Shown here one piece after another: positions 56,093 to 64,000 of a stretch of DNA of 64,000 bases. The notes beneath the pieces were generated by a model, which saw nothing but the letters and a program-made list of their open reading frames with translations, did no database searches and was not told the DNA's origin. This DNA comes from JAHQVI01 sp963749875 (GTDB lineage Bacteria; Pseudomonadota; Alphaproteobacteria; Rhizobiales; Rhodomicrobiaceae): the NCBI GenBank assembly GCA_963749875.1, contig CAVVOX010000002.1, forward strand, positions 124,001 to 188,000, in the 5' to 3' direction. The position numbers and the translations under genes are program-made. Every line of letters begins with the position of its first letter. Within the stretch, counting starts at the first letter, position 1.

Positions 56093-56385
56093 GGTGCGAT
56101 CTGAGCTTCATATCCCAGCGCCTGGAGCTTTGCGAGAAGACGCTTGATCTGGACAGGTTTTGCCCGGCGTTCGAAATGGTCGGCGCCGAGGTCTTCGTAA
56201 AAGGTTCCGTTTTTGATCATATGGTAGGCGGCGGTGAGCATGGAGGCAGCGACTGCACCGATTGCCTTTTTGGCACCGTTCCTGGCGCGTTGGCGATGGA
56301 ACTGGGCCTGCAGATAACTCCCTTTTGTGCGCGCGCCTGCCCAGGCACATTGAAAGAGAGTCGTCTTCAGCCAGGGGGCGCCTTT
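56093..56385 (-). pseudogene. IS110-family transposase, C-terminal fragment
   Basis: One frame reads WLKTTLFQCAWAGARTKGSY LQAQFHRQRARNGAKKA and on to AASMLTAAYHMIKNGTFYED LGADHF, ending in TGA. This is the end of IS110/IS1111-type transposases. The N-terminal DEDD part is missing. It is joined directly to an enoyl-CoA hydratase fragment. Confidence 0.8.
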
Positions 56386-56520
56386 ACGCTACCGTCAGTG
56401 CTCGGCTCGGCACAGATTTCGGCGATCCGGTCATACATCCCCAGCGTCAGCGCATTGCGCGCGTCCGGCCGGTTGATTGTGATCTTGCCGATTTCGCTGG
56501 TGACTTCATAAAGAACTGAA
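56386..56520 (-). pseudogene. Enoyl-CoA hydratase/isomerase, N-terminal fragment
   Basis: About 44 codons reading VLYEVTSEIGKITINRPDAR NALTLGMYDRIAEICAEPST DGSVK, the first beta-alpha unit of the crotonase family. It stops at the IS110 fragment; no active-site part is left. A gene scar of fatty-acid or aromatic degradation. Confidence 0.75.
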
Positions 56521-56647
56521 TTGCTGGCCTGTCCTGATCTGTTCGCTCTAAGAGTTGAAGCTTGCCGCAAGTGCCATGTCTGATGCAGACAAATCCACTC
56601 GCGGCAAGCACTCGAAAGCGTATCCTCAGGGAACCAGCGCTGGCGTT

Positions 56648-57736
56648 TTACCTCTTCTCGAACGAGAAATATGCTTGGACCAGTGACATAAGGTTCACAC
56701 GTTGCTCGAGAGTCAGTTCGCCAGTCGGAGATTCGTTGCGGAAGCTCTGATACTGCTTGATTGCCGCGACCGTCTCGTCATCGATCTTCCCATCCGGCAC
56801 GCTTTAAATCATCTGCAGTGAGAAGAAGGCCTTCTCCACCTCAAGCGTAGACGGATCGATTTCCGCTTCCGGCACGGTCTGCCGCGTGTTCTCATGACCG
56901 GCGACAGTTTTCGTTTCATTCTGGGTCGTCTCGACACCAAAATTCGGCTTGTAGGAGCCCTGCTCCAGACTTGTCGCCATCAGCGAGCCTTCACCTGCCG
57001 GATCGACCTCCTCTACACTGCCGCCATCACCCGTATTGGTACCCGTATTGGCCGGCTCTGCCGCAACTGCACTGTCGCCATCGATCGTATCGGCCGCCTC
57101 TGCCGCAACTGCACTGTCGCCATCGATCGTATCGGCCGCCTCTGCCGTAACTGCACTGCCGCCATCGATCGTATTGGCCGGCTCTGCCGTAGCTGCACTG
57201 CCGCCATCGATCGTATTGGCCGCCTCTGCCGCAACGACATAAAGGTTTTTGCGCTGTTCCGGGGTCAATCTGCCCGTTTCCTGATAGCCCTGATCACGCT
57301 GGTATGCCTTGACCGCAGCCGTCGTTTGCTGCCCGCGAATGCCGTCCTCCGTGCCGGCTTCATACCCGGCCTGGTTTAGCGATTTCTGGGTCTCCAGGAC
57401 CTCTCGCGAGAATTGAACCTTGGGCGAACGGTTCTGGCTGCGGGTTGAGCGAGATTTGCTTCTTTTCCGGTAGCTTCTCTCCTGATAATCGTCGTTATCG
57501 TCGTTGTCCTCGTAGCCGCCATATTTTTCGGCTCTGGCCGCCTCATTCATCATGACGCCAAGCCCGAATGCACCCAGGCCAATGGCCAGTCCGCGACCGA
57601 AATTTTTCGCGTGAGCCGGCTCGGCTGCCAGGCTGGAAAGCAAGAAGGTGGCGCCCGTAAGGAGAGCGACGCCGAATTTCGGCGCTTTTCGGATTACGTT
57701 GATCGTTGCGGGGTATGAATAAGCCAATTTGGTCAT
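56648..57736 (-). pseudogene. Peptidoglycan-binding repeat protein interrupted by in-frame stop
   Basis: A 310-residue frame (57736 down to 56804): signal peptide, basic/acidic linker, a PG_binding_1-like domain (VLETQKSLNQAGYEAGTEDG...TAAVKAYQRD), four or five 14-residue repeats AEAANTIDGGSAAT, and a tail. It ends at TAA in the middle of a second binding domain (VEKAFFSLQMI). The same frame continues 51 codons beyond the stop with VPDGKIDDETVAAIKQYQSF and LTLEQRVNLMSLV, completing the domain, then stops at 56648. So this is a nonsense mutation or a readthrough gene; the shorter product could still be secreted. Confidence 0.75.
57018..57231. repeat. 42-bp in-frame tandem repeat
   Basis: About five units of 42 bp (14 codons) with core ACTGCACTGTCGCCATCGAT and small variations. 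It lies in the linker between the two binding domains, so unit number can change without frame loss. Confidence 0.85.
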
Positions 57737-58157
57737 AGCACGTCTCCACCATGAAAGCTGTAATCCGTCAGACGCATTGATGGGCGGAGAGGTTCAAATC
57801 GGAAAACGCGTTTGATATGTATGAGCGTGACGCATCAACACCGCGCGGTGGATAACCGGAGTTGGCGTAACCAATACGTCCGTTGAGCCTCACCGCGCCA
57901 TGGTGTGGCCGAGGCCTTGTTCAGCTAAAAATGAATGATCGGTGAGGAACTGGTGAGACTCAATGACGGCGGTCGGCGTGAGGGCTGATGCGTTCGATGA
58001 AAATGCGGGCAATGCGGTTCGCGCAAAGTCGGCATCATGGCCGCGTCTCGTCAGGTTGGGGATATTCGGTAATTGCGTCGTTGGGACCCCACGGAACTTT
58101 TGCTGATCGTTGTTCGCTTGGGGTTTTTGATAAGTCGTCGGTAATAAAGGGTTTTAT
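57737..58157. other. Intergenic region, no gene seen
   Basis: 421 bp before the tRNA fragment. Both strands have only short frames without features. Some AT-rich stretches; probably former flank of an integrated element. Confidence 0.5.
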
Positions 58158-58204
58158 TGGTGCCGGCTGAGGGACTCGAACCCCCGACCTACTGATTACA
58201 AAGC
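58158..58204 (-). tRNA. tRNA-Thr 3' fragment (anticodon TGT onward)
   Basis: Minus strand reads TTTGTAATCAGTAGGTCG, then GGGGGTTCGAGTCCCTC and AGCCGGCACCA. This is a tRNA-Thr from anticodon loop to CCA. The 5' half (acceptor, D-arm) is absent. Such 3' tRNA pieces are left as attachment sites when an integrative element uses a tRNA gene. It cannot work as a tRNA. Confidence 0.8.
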
Positions 58205-58244
58205 AAGCAATTATATTGTTCGCGGAATATCGGGTATTCTCCGA

Positions 58245-59296
58245 GGCTCTGTCCGCGCTGAGTATGGGGATTGACGGCAGTTCAAGTTCCTGATTTGTTC
58301 CCATTAAGGGAGACCGATCATGGAGCACCGAAAATTCAAACAGCGGCTAGCGGAACTTATCGCGGAACTCACGCCCGCGCAGGGCCGCAAGCTGATCGAT
58401 ACTCTTCGCGAGCGGAGCGCTGGAAATGAAACGCAAAAGCTCATCGATGGCCAGTTTCAGACCGATCTGAAATGCCCGCATTGCAAGGGGCGTCGCATCC
58501 ATCGCCATGGTATGGCGCGGGGTCTGTGGCGTTACAAATGCCTGGCCTGCGCCAGGACGTTCAACGCTCTGACCGGCACGCCGCTGGCCCGGCTTCGAAA
58601 GCGGGACCGCTGGCTGAAATTCGCCGAAGCGCTCAACGGCTCGGAGACCGTCCGCGCCGCGGCGGTGCGGACCGGGATCGACAAGAGCACGTCCTTCCGC
58701 TGGAGGCATCGTTTTTTGAAGGCGCAGAAAGACCTTAAGGACCAGCGGCTGACCGGCATCGTCGAGGTCGACGAATGTTTCGTTCTGCAAAGCCGGAAAG
58801 GTGAGCGGCGCTTGCCGCGCAAGGCGAGGAAGCGCGGCGGCAAGGCTGAAAAGCCAGGCTTGTCCAGCGAACAAACGCCGATCCTGATCGCCCGCGACCG
58901 CTACGGCCATCATCTGGATGCGGTGTTGCACAATCGCTCGGAGGACGCCGTCAACGCGGTTTTGAAGGGAGCAGTTTCGAACACTGACGTGCTGCTGTGC
59001 ATGGACGGCGATCCGGCGCTGATCGCTTTCGCCAAGGCAGAAGCGATCGAATACGAGCTGATCCTCGCCAGCCACGGCGAGCACGTGCATGAAAAGGTGC
59101 TGCACATCCAGACCGTCAATAGCTATATCAGCCGCTTCAAGAAATGGCTCAACCGCTTCAACGGCGTGGCGACGAAATATCTGCCCAACTATCTCGGCTG
59201 GCGGCGAATGCTGGAAAAATCCGCTGCTTCCCTTGCGCCCGAGCACTGCTTGGCCGCCGCCATTGGATGAAACACATACTCAACGCGGACAGAGCC
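58245..59296 (+). mobile_element. IS1595-family insertion sequence
   Basis: 1052 bp with inverted ends GGCTCTGTCCGCG(C/T)TGAGTATG at 58245 and 59296. No clear 8-bp target duplication. One intact transposase gene. It lies 40 bp beside the tRNA-Thr fragment. Confidence 0.88.
58320..59270 (+). CDS. IS1595-family transposase
   Basis: 316 residues. N-terminal zinc ribbon CPHCKGRRIHRHGMARGLWR then CLACARTF, followed by an ISXO2-like DDE domain (VEVDECFV, LLCMDGDPALIAFAKAE, and a C-terminal NRFNGVATKYLPNYLGWRR). Intact frame with ATG at 58320 after GGGAGACCG. Confidence 0.9.
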   Translation: MEHRKFKQRLAELIAELTPAQGRKLIDTLRERSAGNETQKLIDGQFQTDLKCPHCKGRRIHRHGMARGLWRYKCLACARTFNALTGTPLARLRKRDRWLKFAEALNGSETVRAAAVRTGIDKSTSFRWRHRFLKAQKDLKDQRLTGIVEVDECFVLQSRKGERRLPRKARKRGGKAEKPGLSSEQTPILIARDRYGHHLDAVLHNRSEDAVNAVLKGAVSNTDVLLCMDGDPALIAFAKAEAIEYELILASHGEHVHEKVLHIQTVNSYISRFKKWLNRFNGVATKYLPNYLGWRRMLEKSAASLAPEHCLAAAIG

Positions 59297-59331
59297 TTTA
59301 GAAATGCCTATCTCGAATTAGGACGGATGAA

Positions 59332-59967
59332 ATGAAATACATTGTGGAAATACCGAAATCCGTGGATCAGGCTGAAGCGGATTTGTCCGCTGCGGTTCAG
59401 CGCCATAAGTTCGGCGTATTCACTCCCATGCGTTATTTTGCTCACGCGGGCTTAGCGGTCCTCGTGCTATTGTTCGAATTCATGGCGCCTGCCGGCGCAG
59501 CCGATCAACAGACCGTCAAGATCTCCCTGATCGATATGACCGCGATGTTTGGACCCGGCGGCGGCGCCGGCCATGGCCCCGGCATGATGGGTCAAGGTTA
59601 TGGTCTAGGCGGCGGACAGGGCTACGGTCCGGGATATGGCATGATGGGCGGCATGTCGATGCGCGCCAACATCTCATCGGTCAAAGCCGGCAAGGTCACT
59701 TTCGACGTGTCCAATCTTTCGCGCAGCATTGTGCGTGAGATGACCGTCGTGGCGGTCGATAATCCCAATGCGCCGCTGCCATATGACTACAACGCCGGCC
59801 AAATTCGGGAAAAGCAGGTCAAGATGCTGGGCGAGACAGAGGAGATGCAGCCGAACGCCGAGAAGACGATCACGCTCGATCTCAAACCGGGTGCCTACCT
59901 GCTGATCTGCAACGTGCCGGGCCACTATGGCGCCGGCATGTGGACACCGCTCACGGTGACTCAATAA
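59332..59967 (+). CDS. Cupredoxin-like copper protein with DUF302-like N-terminal stub
   Basis: 211 residues from ATG 59332. Residues 1-29 (MKYIVEIPKSVDQAEADLSA...RHKFGV) look like the start of a DUF302 protein, then a normal signal peptide begins at Met33 (RYFAHAGLAVLVLLFEFMAP) and leads to a Gly/Met-rich stretch (GPGMMGQGYG...YGMMGG). A plastocyanin-like domain ends with the copper site CNVPGHYGAGMW. An internal start at 59428 would give the natural exported protein. The chimera suggests fusion with a decayed DUF302 gene. The role is probably periplasmic copper binding. Confidence 0.8.
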   Translation: MKYIVEIPKSVDQAEADLSAAVQRHKFGVFTPMRYFAHAGLAVLVLLFEFMAPAGAADQQTVKISLIDMTAMFGPGGGAGHGPGMMGQGYGLGGGQGYGPGYGMMGGMSMRANISSVKAGKVTFDVSNLSRSIVREMTVVAVDNPNAPLPYDYNAGQIREKQVKMLGETEEMQPNAEKTITLDLKPGAYLLICNVPGHYGAGMWTPLTVTQ

Positions 59968-60195
59968 CGCCGGTACGGCGGTGCCGCAACTTAGGCGCCG
60001 CTGCGATCTTGTTTCCGATGCCAACATTTGAGCACTAGCGCGCACAAAACGCCCACCGAGTCGAATTCGCGATGGTAAATTGGAACTAATCCATAAAGTT
60101 GACACTTATAACTAGCACGGAAAGGTTTTACTCGATTGGACCGCTTCATTGTGAGAGCAGTCCGGTCGCGCAATGATGTCTTCAGGAGAATTATC

Positions 60196-60465
60196 ATGTC
60201 CTTATTCCGTAGCGCTGCGGCGCGGCTGCTCGCGATGTCCACGCTCGCGACATTGGCTCTCGCGACCGCGGCGAATGCACAGATGGGCGGACAAGGTCAG
60301 GGGCCGGCGCCTGGTCATGGTGGCGGCATGATGGGCGGCGGCTGGGGATGGGGTATGGGTAACGGAAGTTACGGAATGGGCGGCTTCGGAGGGATCGGCA
60401 TTCTTGTGCTGGCTCTGGTGGTCATCACTATTGCCGTCTTGGCGTTCCGTCGCCGCAAGCCATGA
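60196..60465 (+). CDS. Small Gly/Met-rich membrane protein
   Basis: 89 residues. Signal peptide (LLAMSTLATLALATAANAQ), a GHGGGMMGGGWGWGMGNGSY stretch, then one transmembrane helix (IGILVLALVVITIAVLAF) and basic RRRKP end. The His/Met/Gly-rich part resembles that of the cupredoxin upstream and could bind Cu(I). ATG at 60196 after AGGAGAATT. Function unknown; paired by position with the copper protein. Confidence 0.7.
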   Translation: MSLFRSAAARLLAMSTLATLALATAANAQMGGQGQGPAPGHGGGMMGGGWGWGMGNGSYGMGGFGGIGILVLALVVITIAVLAFRRRKP

Positions 60466-60654
60466 GCCACACTATCCCGCCGTGTTCCCATCGGCCGATT
60501 GAGATCAGATGAAATGCTATTTCGCAAAAACCTCGAGCGATGATTTCTTCGCCGTTAGGAAAGTAAATGGCCGCCAGAATTCGGATACCATTGCGATCAA
60601 GCTAATTTTTTGGTGGGTGAGATCGCGTTTCGATCGCGCCTTCTCAAACGATGG

Positions 60655-61365
60655 ATGACGGAAGTGGTTACGACCGTTCCTGTTTCAATCACGTATTTCT
60701 CGGACGTGCTCTGTATATGGGCCTATGCGTCCCACATCCGGCTTGAGGAGATTGCCAGAAACTTCGGTGCGGACGTGCAAATTGATTATAGGTTCTGCTC
60801 CGTCTTTGGAAATACCACAGACAAGATCGCGCGGGGATGGGCCGACAAAGGTGCCTACGACGGATTCAATCGACATCTGCGAGAGGTCGGCAAGAAATTC
60901 AGCCACATCGACGTCCACCCGGAAATATGGCTTTCAACCAAGCCGGCGAGTTCGGACAGTGCACATCTGTTCATCAAAGCTGTCCAGATTGTGGAGCTGA
61001 GGTCTGAAGGTGGCGGCAACTCCGGCGTTGGCAGCCCTCTTTCAGCGCAATTGATCTGGCAGTTGCGTCGCGCATTTTTCCATGAATGTCGCGACGTCTC
61101 CCAGCGCAAGGTCCAGCATGCGATTGCCGAACAGATCGGCATTCCTCTTGCCCCGGTGGAGGCTGAGATCAACAGTGGTGCGGCGTTCGCTTCACTGGCT
61201 GCCGACTACCAGCAACGAGATCGCCTCAAGATCGAGGGCAGTCCAACCTTTGTGCTCAATCAGGGCCGCCAGAAGCTTTATGGAAATCTGGGGTATCGCG
61301 TCATCGAAGCGAACATCCGTGAGGTGTCGCGGGAACCCGGCGTAGGCGAAATGAGCTGGTGCTGA
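60655..61365 (+). CDS. DsbA/FrnE-family protein with degenerate CxxC
   Basis: 236 residues, thioredoxin fold with helical insert: ITYFSDVLCIWAYASHIRLE then, near the end, KIEGSPTFVLNQGRQKLYGN LGYRVIEANI. It is similar to FrnE and 2-hydroxychromene-2-carboxylate isomerases. The active site is CIWA where DsbA/FrnE has CPWC, so the second cysteine is missing, and the enzyme may be a glutathione-dependent isomerase or thiol-binding protein. ATG at 60655 preferred over one 45 bp upstream. Confidence 0.8.
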   Translation: MTEVVTTVPVSITYFSDVLCIWAYASHIRLEEIARNFGADVQIDYRFCSVFGNTTDKIARGWADKGAYDGFNRHLREVGKKFSHIDVHPEIWLSTKPASSDSAHLFIKAVQIVELRSEGGGNSGVGSPLSAQLIWQLRRAFFHECRDVSQRKVQHAIAEQIGIPLAPVEAEINSGAAFASLAADYQQRDRLKIEGSPTFVLNQGRQKLYGNLGYRVIEANIREVSREPGVGEMSWC

Positions 61366-61730
61366 GCAGCCCCCAGTTGCGTAGAGCAAATCGCATCAAC
61401 GCATGACACACGAATACGTAAAAAATAGCCTGCCGAAGCGGTCTACCCATTTGATATCATACGAGACAATTTGGTTTCGGGGGCACGCAACACCTTTGGT
61501 AGACTCTGTGATGTCTGGATAGTTCCGCTTGTATCGAGCGCGGTTCTCTGCCGTCCACATGCTCGCCCCCAAGAATCCTTTGAACGGCAGAGAATCATAA
61601 ACGATTCCAATGACTCAACATGCTTCCGGACAGACACTAACCACAATCACCGTGATCCATCGAAAACTTCTATTGGGGGGCCTAAATCACGGTTCGTCGA
61701 ATTTGAAAATCCCAAATCCTCACAGGCCCC
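61366..61730. other. Intergenic region, no gene seen
   Basis: 365 bp, AT-richer than average, no convincing frame on either strand. It ends at CTAG where repeat copy 7 starts. Confidence 0.5.
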
Positions 61731-61836
61731 TAGATCAACCCTCGTTCAAGTGGAATCACTTGGACGAGGTCAAGTTGATCTATTCCCAATAAGTTAGCAC
61801 AACTGTCCGCGTCCGTTTCGGCGCGCGTTGAGCTAG
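61731..61836 (+). repeat. Double-hairpin CTAG repeat, copy 7
   Basis: Module A with mismatches in the second arm; module B with shortened tip (GCGTCCGTTTCGGCGC) ending GTTGAGCTAG. Its terminal CTAG (61833-61836) is the target site of an IS5 element. Confidence 0.88.
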
Positions 61837-62678
61837 AGTCCGTGGACAATTATCTCAGTGCGATCACGATAGCGGCAAGGTTGATCGTGGCTTTGTAGCT
61901 CAGGTCTGTTTTGTCGTATCGCGTATTCACGGATCGAAAGTCTTTGATTTTGCTAAAGTAATTCTCGATGAGATGACGCCACCGATATTTGACCCGATCG
62001 TGCGGGATCGGCTGTTTTCGATCCGCTTTTGATGGAATGACGGCCTCCGCTTCGCGCCTCTCCAGCTCGTCTCGTATAGCGTTATTGTCGAAGGCTTTGT
62101 CGCCGAGCAGAGCCTCAAATGTCAGTCCCCCGATAAGGTCCGAGGCACCGATGCTGTCATGGCGCTGCCCTGGCCACAAGGAAAAGCGCACGAGATTGCC
62201 CAAGGCATCGACCAGCGCCAAAATCTTCGTTGTCAGGCCGCCTTTTGAGCGGCCGATGGCCTGATCGAGAGTCCCCCTTTTGCGCCGCTTGCCTTCTGAT
62301 GCACGCTAACGATCGTTCCGTCGATGAGGATATATTCGAAATCGGGCTCTCCGGACAAGGCATTGAAAATGCGATCGAAAACACCGGCCATCGCCCAACG
62401 GCGAAACCGCCGGAAGATGCTGTTCCAAGCCCCAAAGCCAGATGGCAAATCCCGCCAGGGTGCGCCGGTACGAACGCGCCACAGCACGGCTTCGAGAAAC
62501 AGCCGGTTATCCCGAGCCGTCACACCGCAATCGCTCGCCTTGCCCGGCAAGAGCGGAGCGATAACACTCCATTGAGAATCCGACAGCACGAAGCGTTCCC
62601 AGCGCATGCAAACCTCCCAAAAGGAAGTTTGAAATCACTGTTCGAGGAAAATGTGAATCCCTTGATTGTCCACGGGCT
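61837..62678 (-). mobile_element. IS5-family (IS427-type) insertion sequence
   Basis: 842 bp, ends AG(T/C)CCGTGGACAAT, flanked on both sides by CTAG (61833-61836, 62679-62682), a YTAR target duplication. Two overlapping frames encode the transposase. Confidence 0.92.
61850..62607 (-). CDS. IS5-family transposase, two frames joined by frameshift
   Basis: First frame 62607-62233 (124 codons) starts MRWERFVLSDSQWSVIAPLL and contains the first Asp region (YILIDGTIVSVHQKA). Second frame 62221-61850 contains LLGDKAFDNNAIRDEL and the Glu region HLIENYFSKIKDFRSVNTRY. The shift occurs at AAAAGGGGG near 62265-62280, a typical slippery run; this is the normal IS427-group arrangement, not decay. Confidence 0.9.
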
Positions 62679-63758
62679 CTAGTGGAGCGACTCTAACATT
62701 TGCTTCCCACGCTTGACGCTTTCGATGATCCGATCTGGATCGGCTGTCCAGGCGAAGGGTTTCGGCTCGGCATTGTTTTCCTGGATAAAGCGGTTGATAG
62801 CCGTTTGCAGCTCAACGAGGGATCGGAACACGCCCCGTTTCAACCGTTGCCGCGTGAGTTTTGCGAAGAAGCCCTCGACAGCATTGAGCCAGGACGCTGA
62901 AGTTGGCGTAAAATGGAATGTCCAACGCGGATGGCGCGCCAGCCAGGCCCTGACTTTGGAGTGTTTATGCGTCGCGTAGTTGTCGACAATGGCGTGGACG
63001 AGCTTGCCTGCCGGAACCTGCGCCTCGATGGTATTCAGGAAGCGGATGAATTCCTGATGACGATGGCGCTGCATGTTGCGGCCAATGACCGTTCCTTCCA
63101 GCACATTGAGCGCGGCGAATAAGGTCGTCGTCCCGTTCCGCTTGTAATCATGGGTCATGGTTCCGGCTCGCCCCTTCTTCATTGGCAGTCCCGGTTGGGT
63201 ACGGTCCAGCGCCTGGATTTGGCTCTTCTCATCAACCGAGAAAACGACGGCATGAGCGGGCGGATCAACGTAGAGACCGACAATGTCTCTGAGCTTGTCG
63301 GCAAAGTGGGGATCTTTGGAAAGCTTGAACGTCCGGATCCGGTGCGGAGAAAGCTGATGGGCTTCAAGAATGCGCTGAACCGAACGCAGGCTGACATTGG
63401 CAGCCCTGGCCAACATCCGGCCGGTCCAATGCGTGGTCTCTCCCGGCGGCCTGCTCAGCGCCAGATCAACGACACGTTGCACGGTCGTTGCGGGCAAAGG
63501 CTTCTTCCCTGGCCGCCGCGTCTTGTCGCGAAGCAGCCCATCCACGCCCTCATGCATGAAGCGCTCCTGCCAACGCCAGACGACGGGTTTGGATTTGCCG
63601 GACCGGCGCATGATCTCGGTGGTGCCGCAACCATCGGCGGTGGCCAGAATAATCTGCGCGCGCCAGACGTGTTTCTGAGGCGCACAACGATCCGCAATGA
63701 TGGTTTCAAGACGAAGCCGCTCATCGCGCGTAACAGTCACGGTGATCCCTGATCTCAT
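62679..63758 (-). CDS. IS630-family transposase
   Basis: 359 residues. Helix-turn-helix domain (SGKSKPVVWRWQERFMHEGV) and DDE domain: VVFSVDEKSQIQALDRTQPG, AIVDNYATHKHSKVRAWLAR and SWLNAVEGFFAKLTRQ. Intact. The stop codon TAG is read from the CTAG at the element junction. Only distantly similar to the IS630 copy at 6.2 kb. Confidence 0.92.
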   Translation of the reverse strand: MRSGITVTVTRDERLRLETIIADRCAPQKHVWRAQIILATADGCGTTEIMRRSGKSKPVVWRWQERFMHEGVDGLLRDKTRRPGKKPLPATTVQRVVDLALSRPPGETTHWTGRMLARAANVSLRSVQRILEAHQLSPHRIRTFKLSKDPHFADKLRDIVGLYVDPPAHAVVFSVDEKSQIQALDRTQPGLPMKKGRAGTMTHDYKRNGTTTLFAALNVLEGTVIGRNMQRHRHQEFIRFLNTIEAQVPAGKLVHAIVDNYATHKHSKVRAWLARHPRWTFHFTPTSASWLNAVEGFFAKLTRQRLKRGVFRSLVELQTAINRFIQENNAEPKPFAWTADPDRIIESVKRGKQMLESLH

Positions 63759-63814
63759 TGCGCAAGAATGAGCTGCTTCGGAGAATTTGGGAATCGCCTG
63801 AATGGATCAGACCA
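62683..63814 (-). mobile_element. Second IS630-family insertion sequence
   Basis: 1132 bp between CTAG at 62679-62682 and CTAG at 63815-63818, consistent with TA target duplication. The inverted ends TGG(A/T)..(T/C)GA.(C/T)C match weakly. One intact transposase gene. Confidence 0.85.
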
Positions 63815-64000
63815 CTAGGTCGTTGCTGCTTCGTTGTCGACCGTCATCGGGATGAAAGGTAGCTGCTCCAGACAGGACGGTATTGCATCGGCCGGCAACC
63901 GGCCGCGCAGCAGTTCAAAGATCTCACAGAGCGAAAGCTCGGGGCGATTTCGGTCCGACCTGCTTTCAACAGCCGATGCCTCTGTGACGGGGGCACCCGG
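63815..64000 (-). CDS. C-terminal part of unknown protein (start outside window)
   Basis: 61 codons open to the window edge: ...RPELSLCEIFELLRGRLPAD AIPSCLEQLPFIPMTVDNEA ATT, then TAG. No domain recognised. The stop TAG (63815-63817) lies in the CTAG that borders the IS630 copy; before the insertions this CTAG would have been the end of repeat copy 7. Confidence 0.55.
   Translation of the reverse strand, partial: PGAPVTEASAVESRSDRNRPELSLCEIFELLRGRLPADAIPSCLEQLPFIPMTVDNEAATT

Noticed and set aside
57018..57231. Regular 42-bp repeats considered as CRISPR
   Set aside because: Repeats are contiguous without spacers and code for 14-residue units in frame.
61850..62607. IS5 transposase as a broken pseudogene
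   Set aside because: The two frames meet at a slippery AAAAGGGGG run with intact ends and target duplication, the usual programmed frameshift of this IS group.

Overview
The window looks like a chromosomal segment of an alphaproteobacterium, probably order Hyphomicrobiales. The basis is GC-rich coding sequence, many ATGA/GTGA gene overlaps, a CspA-type cold shock protein, small alphaproteobacterial conserved proteins and the families of the sulfur genes. No rRNA gene or complete tRNA is present, so the genus cannot be fixed. The core, about 8.6-55.3 kb, is a lithotrophy supercluster: sulfur oxidation, H2 oxidation and a V/A-type ATPase side by side. Both flanks are accessory DNA rich in insertion sequences, pseudogenes and palindromic repeats.

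Layout. 0-6.1 kb: a partial transglutaminase, a cold shock protein, a secreted seven-repeat Cys-rich protein, small unknown genes and an RhlE-like DEAD-box helicase. 6.1-8.4 kb: an IS630 element next to an IS5 fragment, then a broken histidine-phosphatase gene. 8.6-11.2 kb: dsrE2, tusA and a FadL-type outer-membrane channel. 11.2-23.6 kb: an Isp-type [NiFe] hydrogenase split over two divergent transcripts. isp1-large subunit-isp2 runs leftward; hypC-A-B-D-F-E, a DsrE3 paralogue, maturation protease, HupH-like protein and small subunit run rightward. 23.7-31.6 kb: a nine-gene V/A-type ATPase operon, read as H-(C-like)-I-K-F-E-A-B-D. 31.9-35.9 kb: an SQR-type flavoprotein, a P450 and a histone-deacetylase-family protein. 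36.0-48.8 kb, leftward: radical SAM protein, geranylgeranyl-reductase-like flavoprotein, second radical SAM protein, lipoate ligase sLpl(AB), amidotransferase-like protein, dsrE3, hdrC1-hdrB1-hdrA-hyp-hdrC2-hdrB2, an unknown gene and lbpA. 49.1-55.3 kb: metallophosphoesterase, sat, aprA, aprB and a membrane anchor, with a divergent LysR regulator. 55.4-64 kb: MazG-like protein, gene fragments, a peptidoglycan-binding protein with an internal stop, a tRNA-Thr 3' fragment, IS1595, IS5 and IS630 elements, and a small group that may be copper-related.

How it may work together (inference from known families). Reduced sulfur would be passed as a persulfide over DsrE2, TusA and DsrE3 to the cytoplasmic sHdr complex. 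LbpA would be the lipoylated partner, made by the linked lipoate-assembly genes. The sulfite released would be oxidised by AprAB and Sat, giving ATP. SQR and the hydrogenase would feed electrons to quinone, and the ATPase would exchange proton motive force and ATP.

The most distinctive non-coding signal is a roughly 125-bp double-hairpin repeat present seven times. In five copies its terminal TAG is, or once was, the stop codon of the adjacent gene. Its CTAG ends also mark the junctions with other palindromes and insertion sequences.
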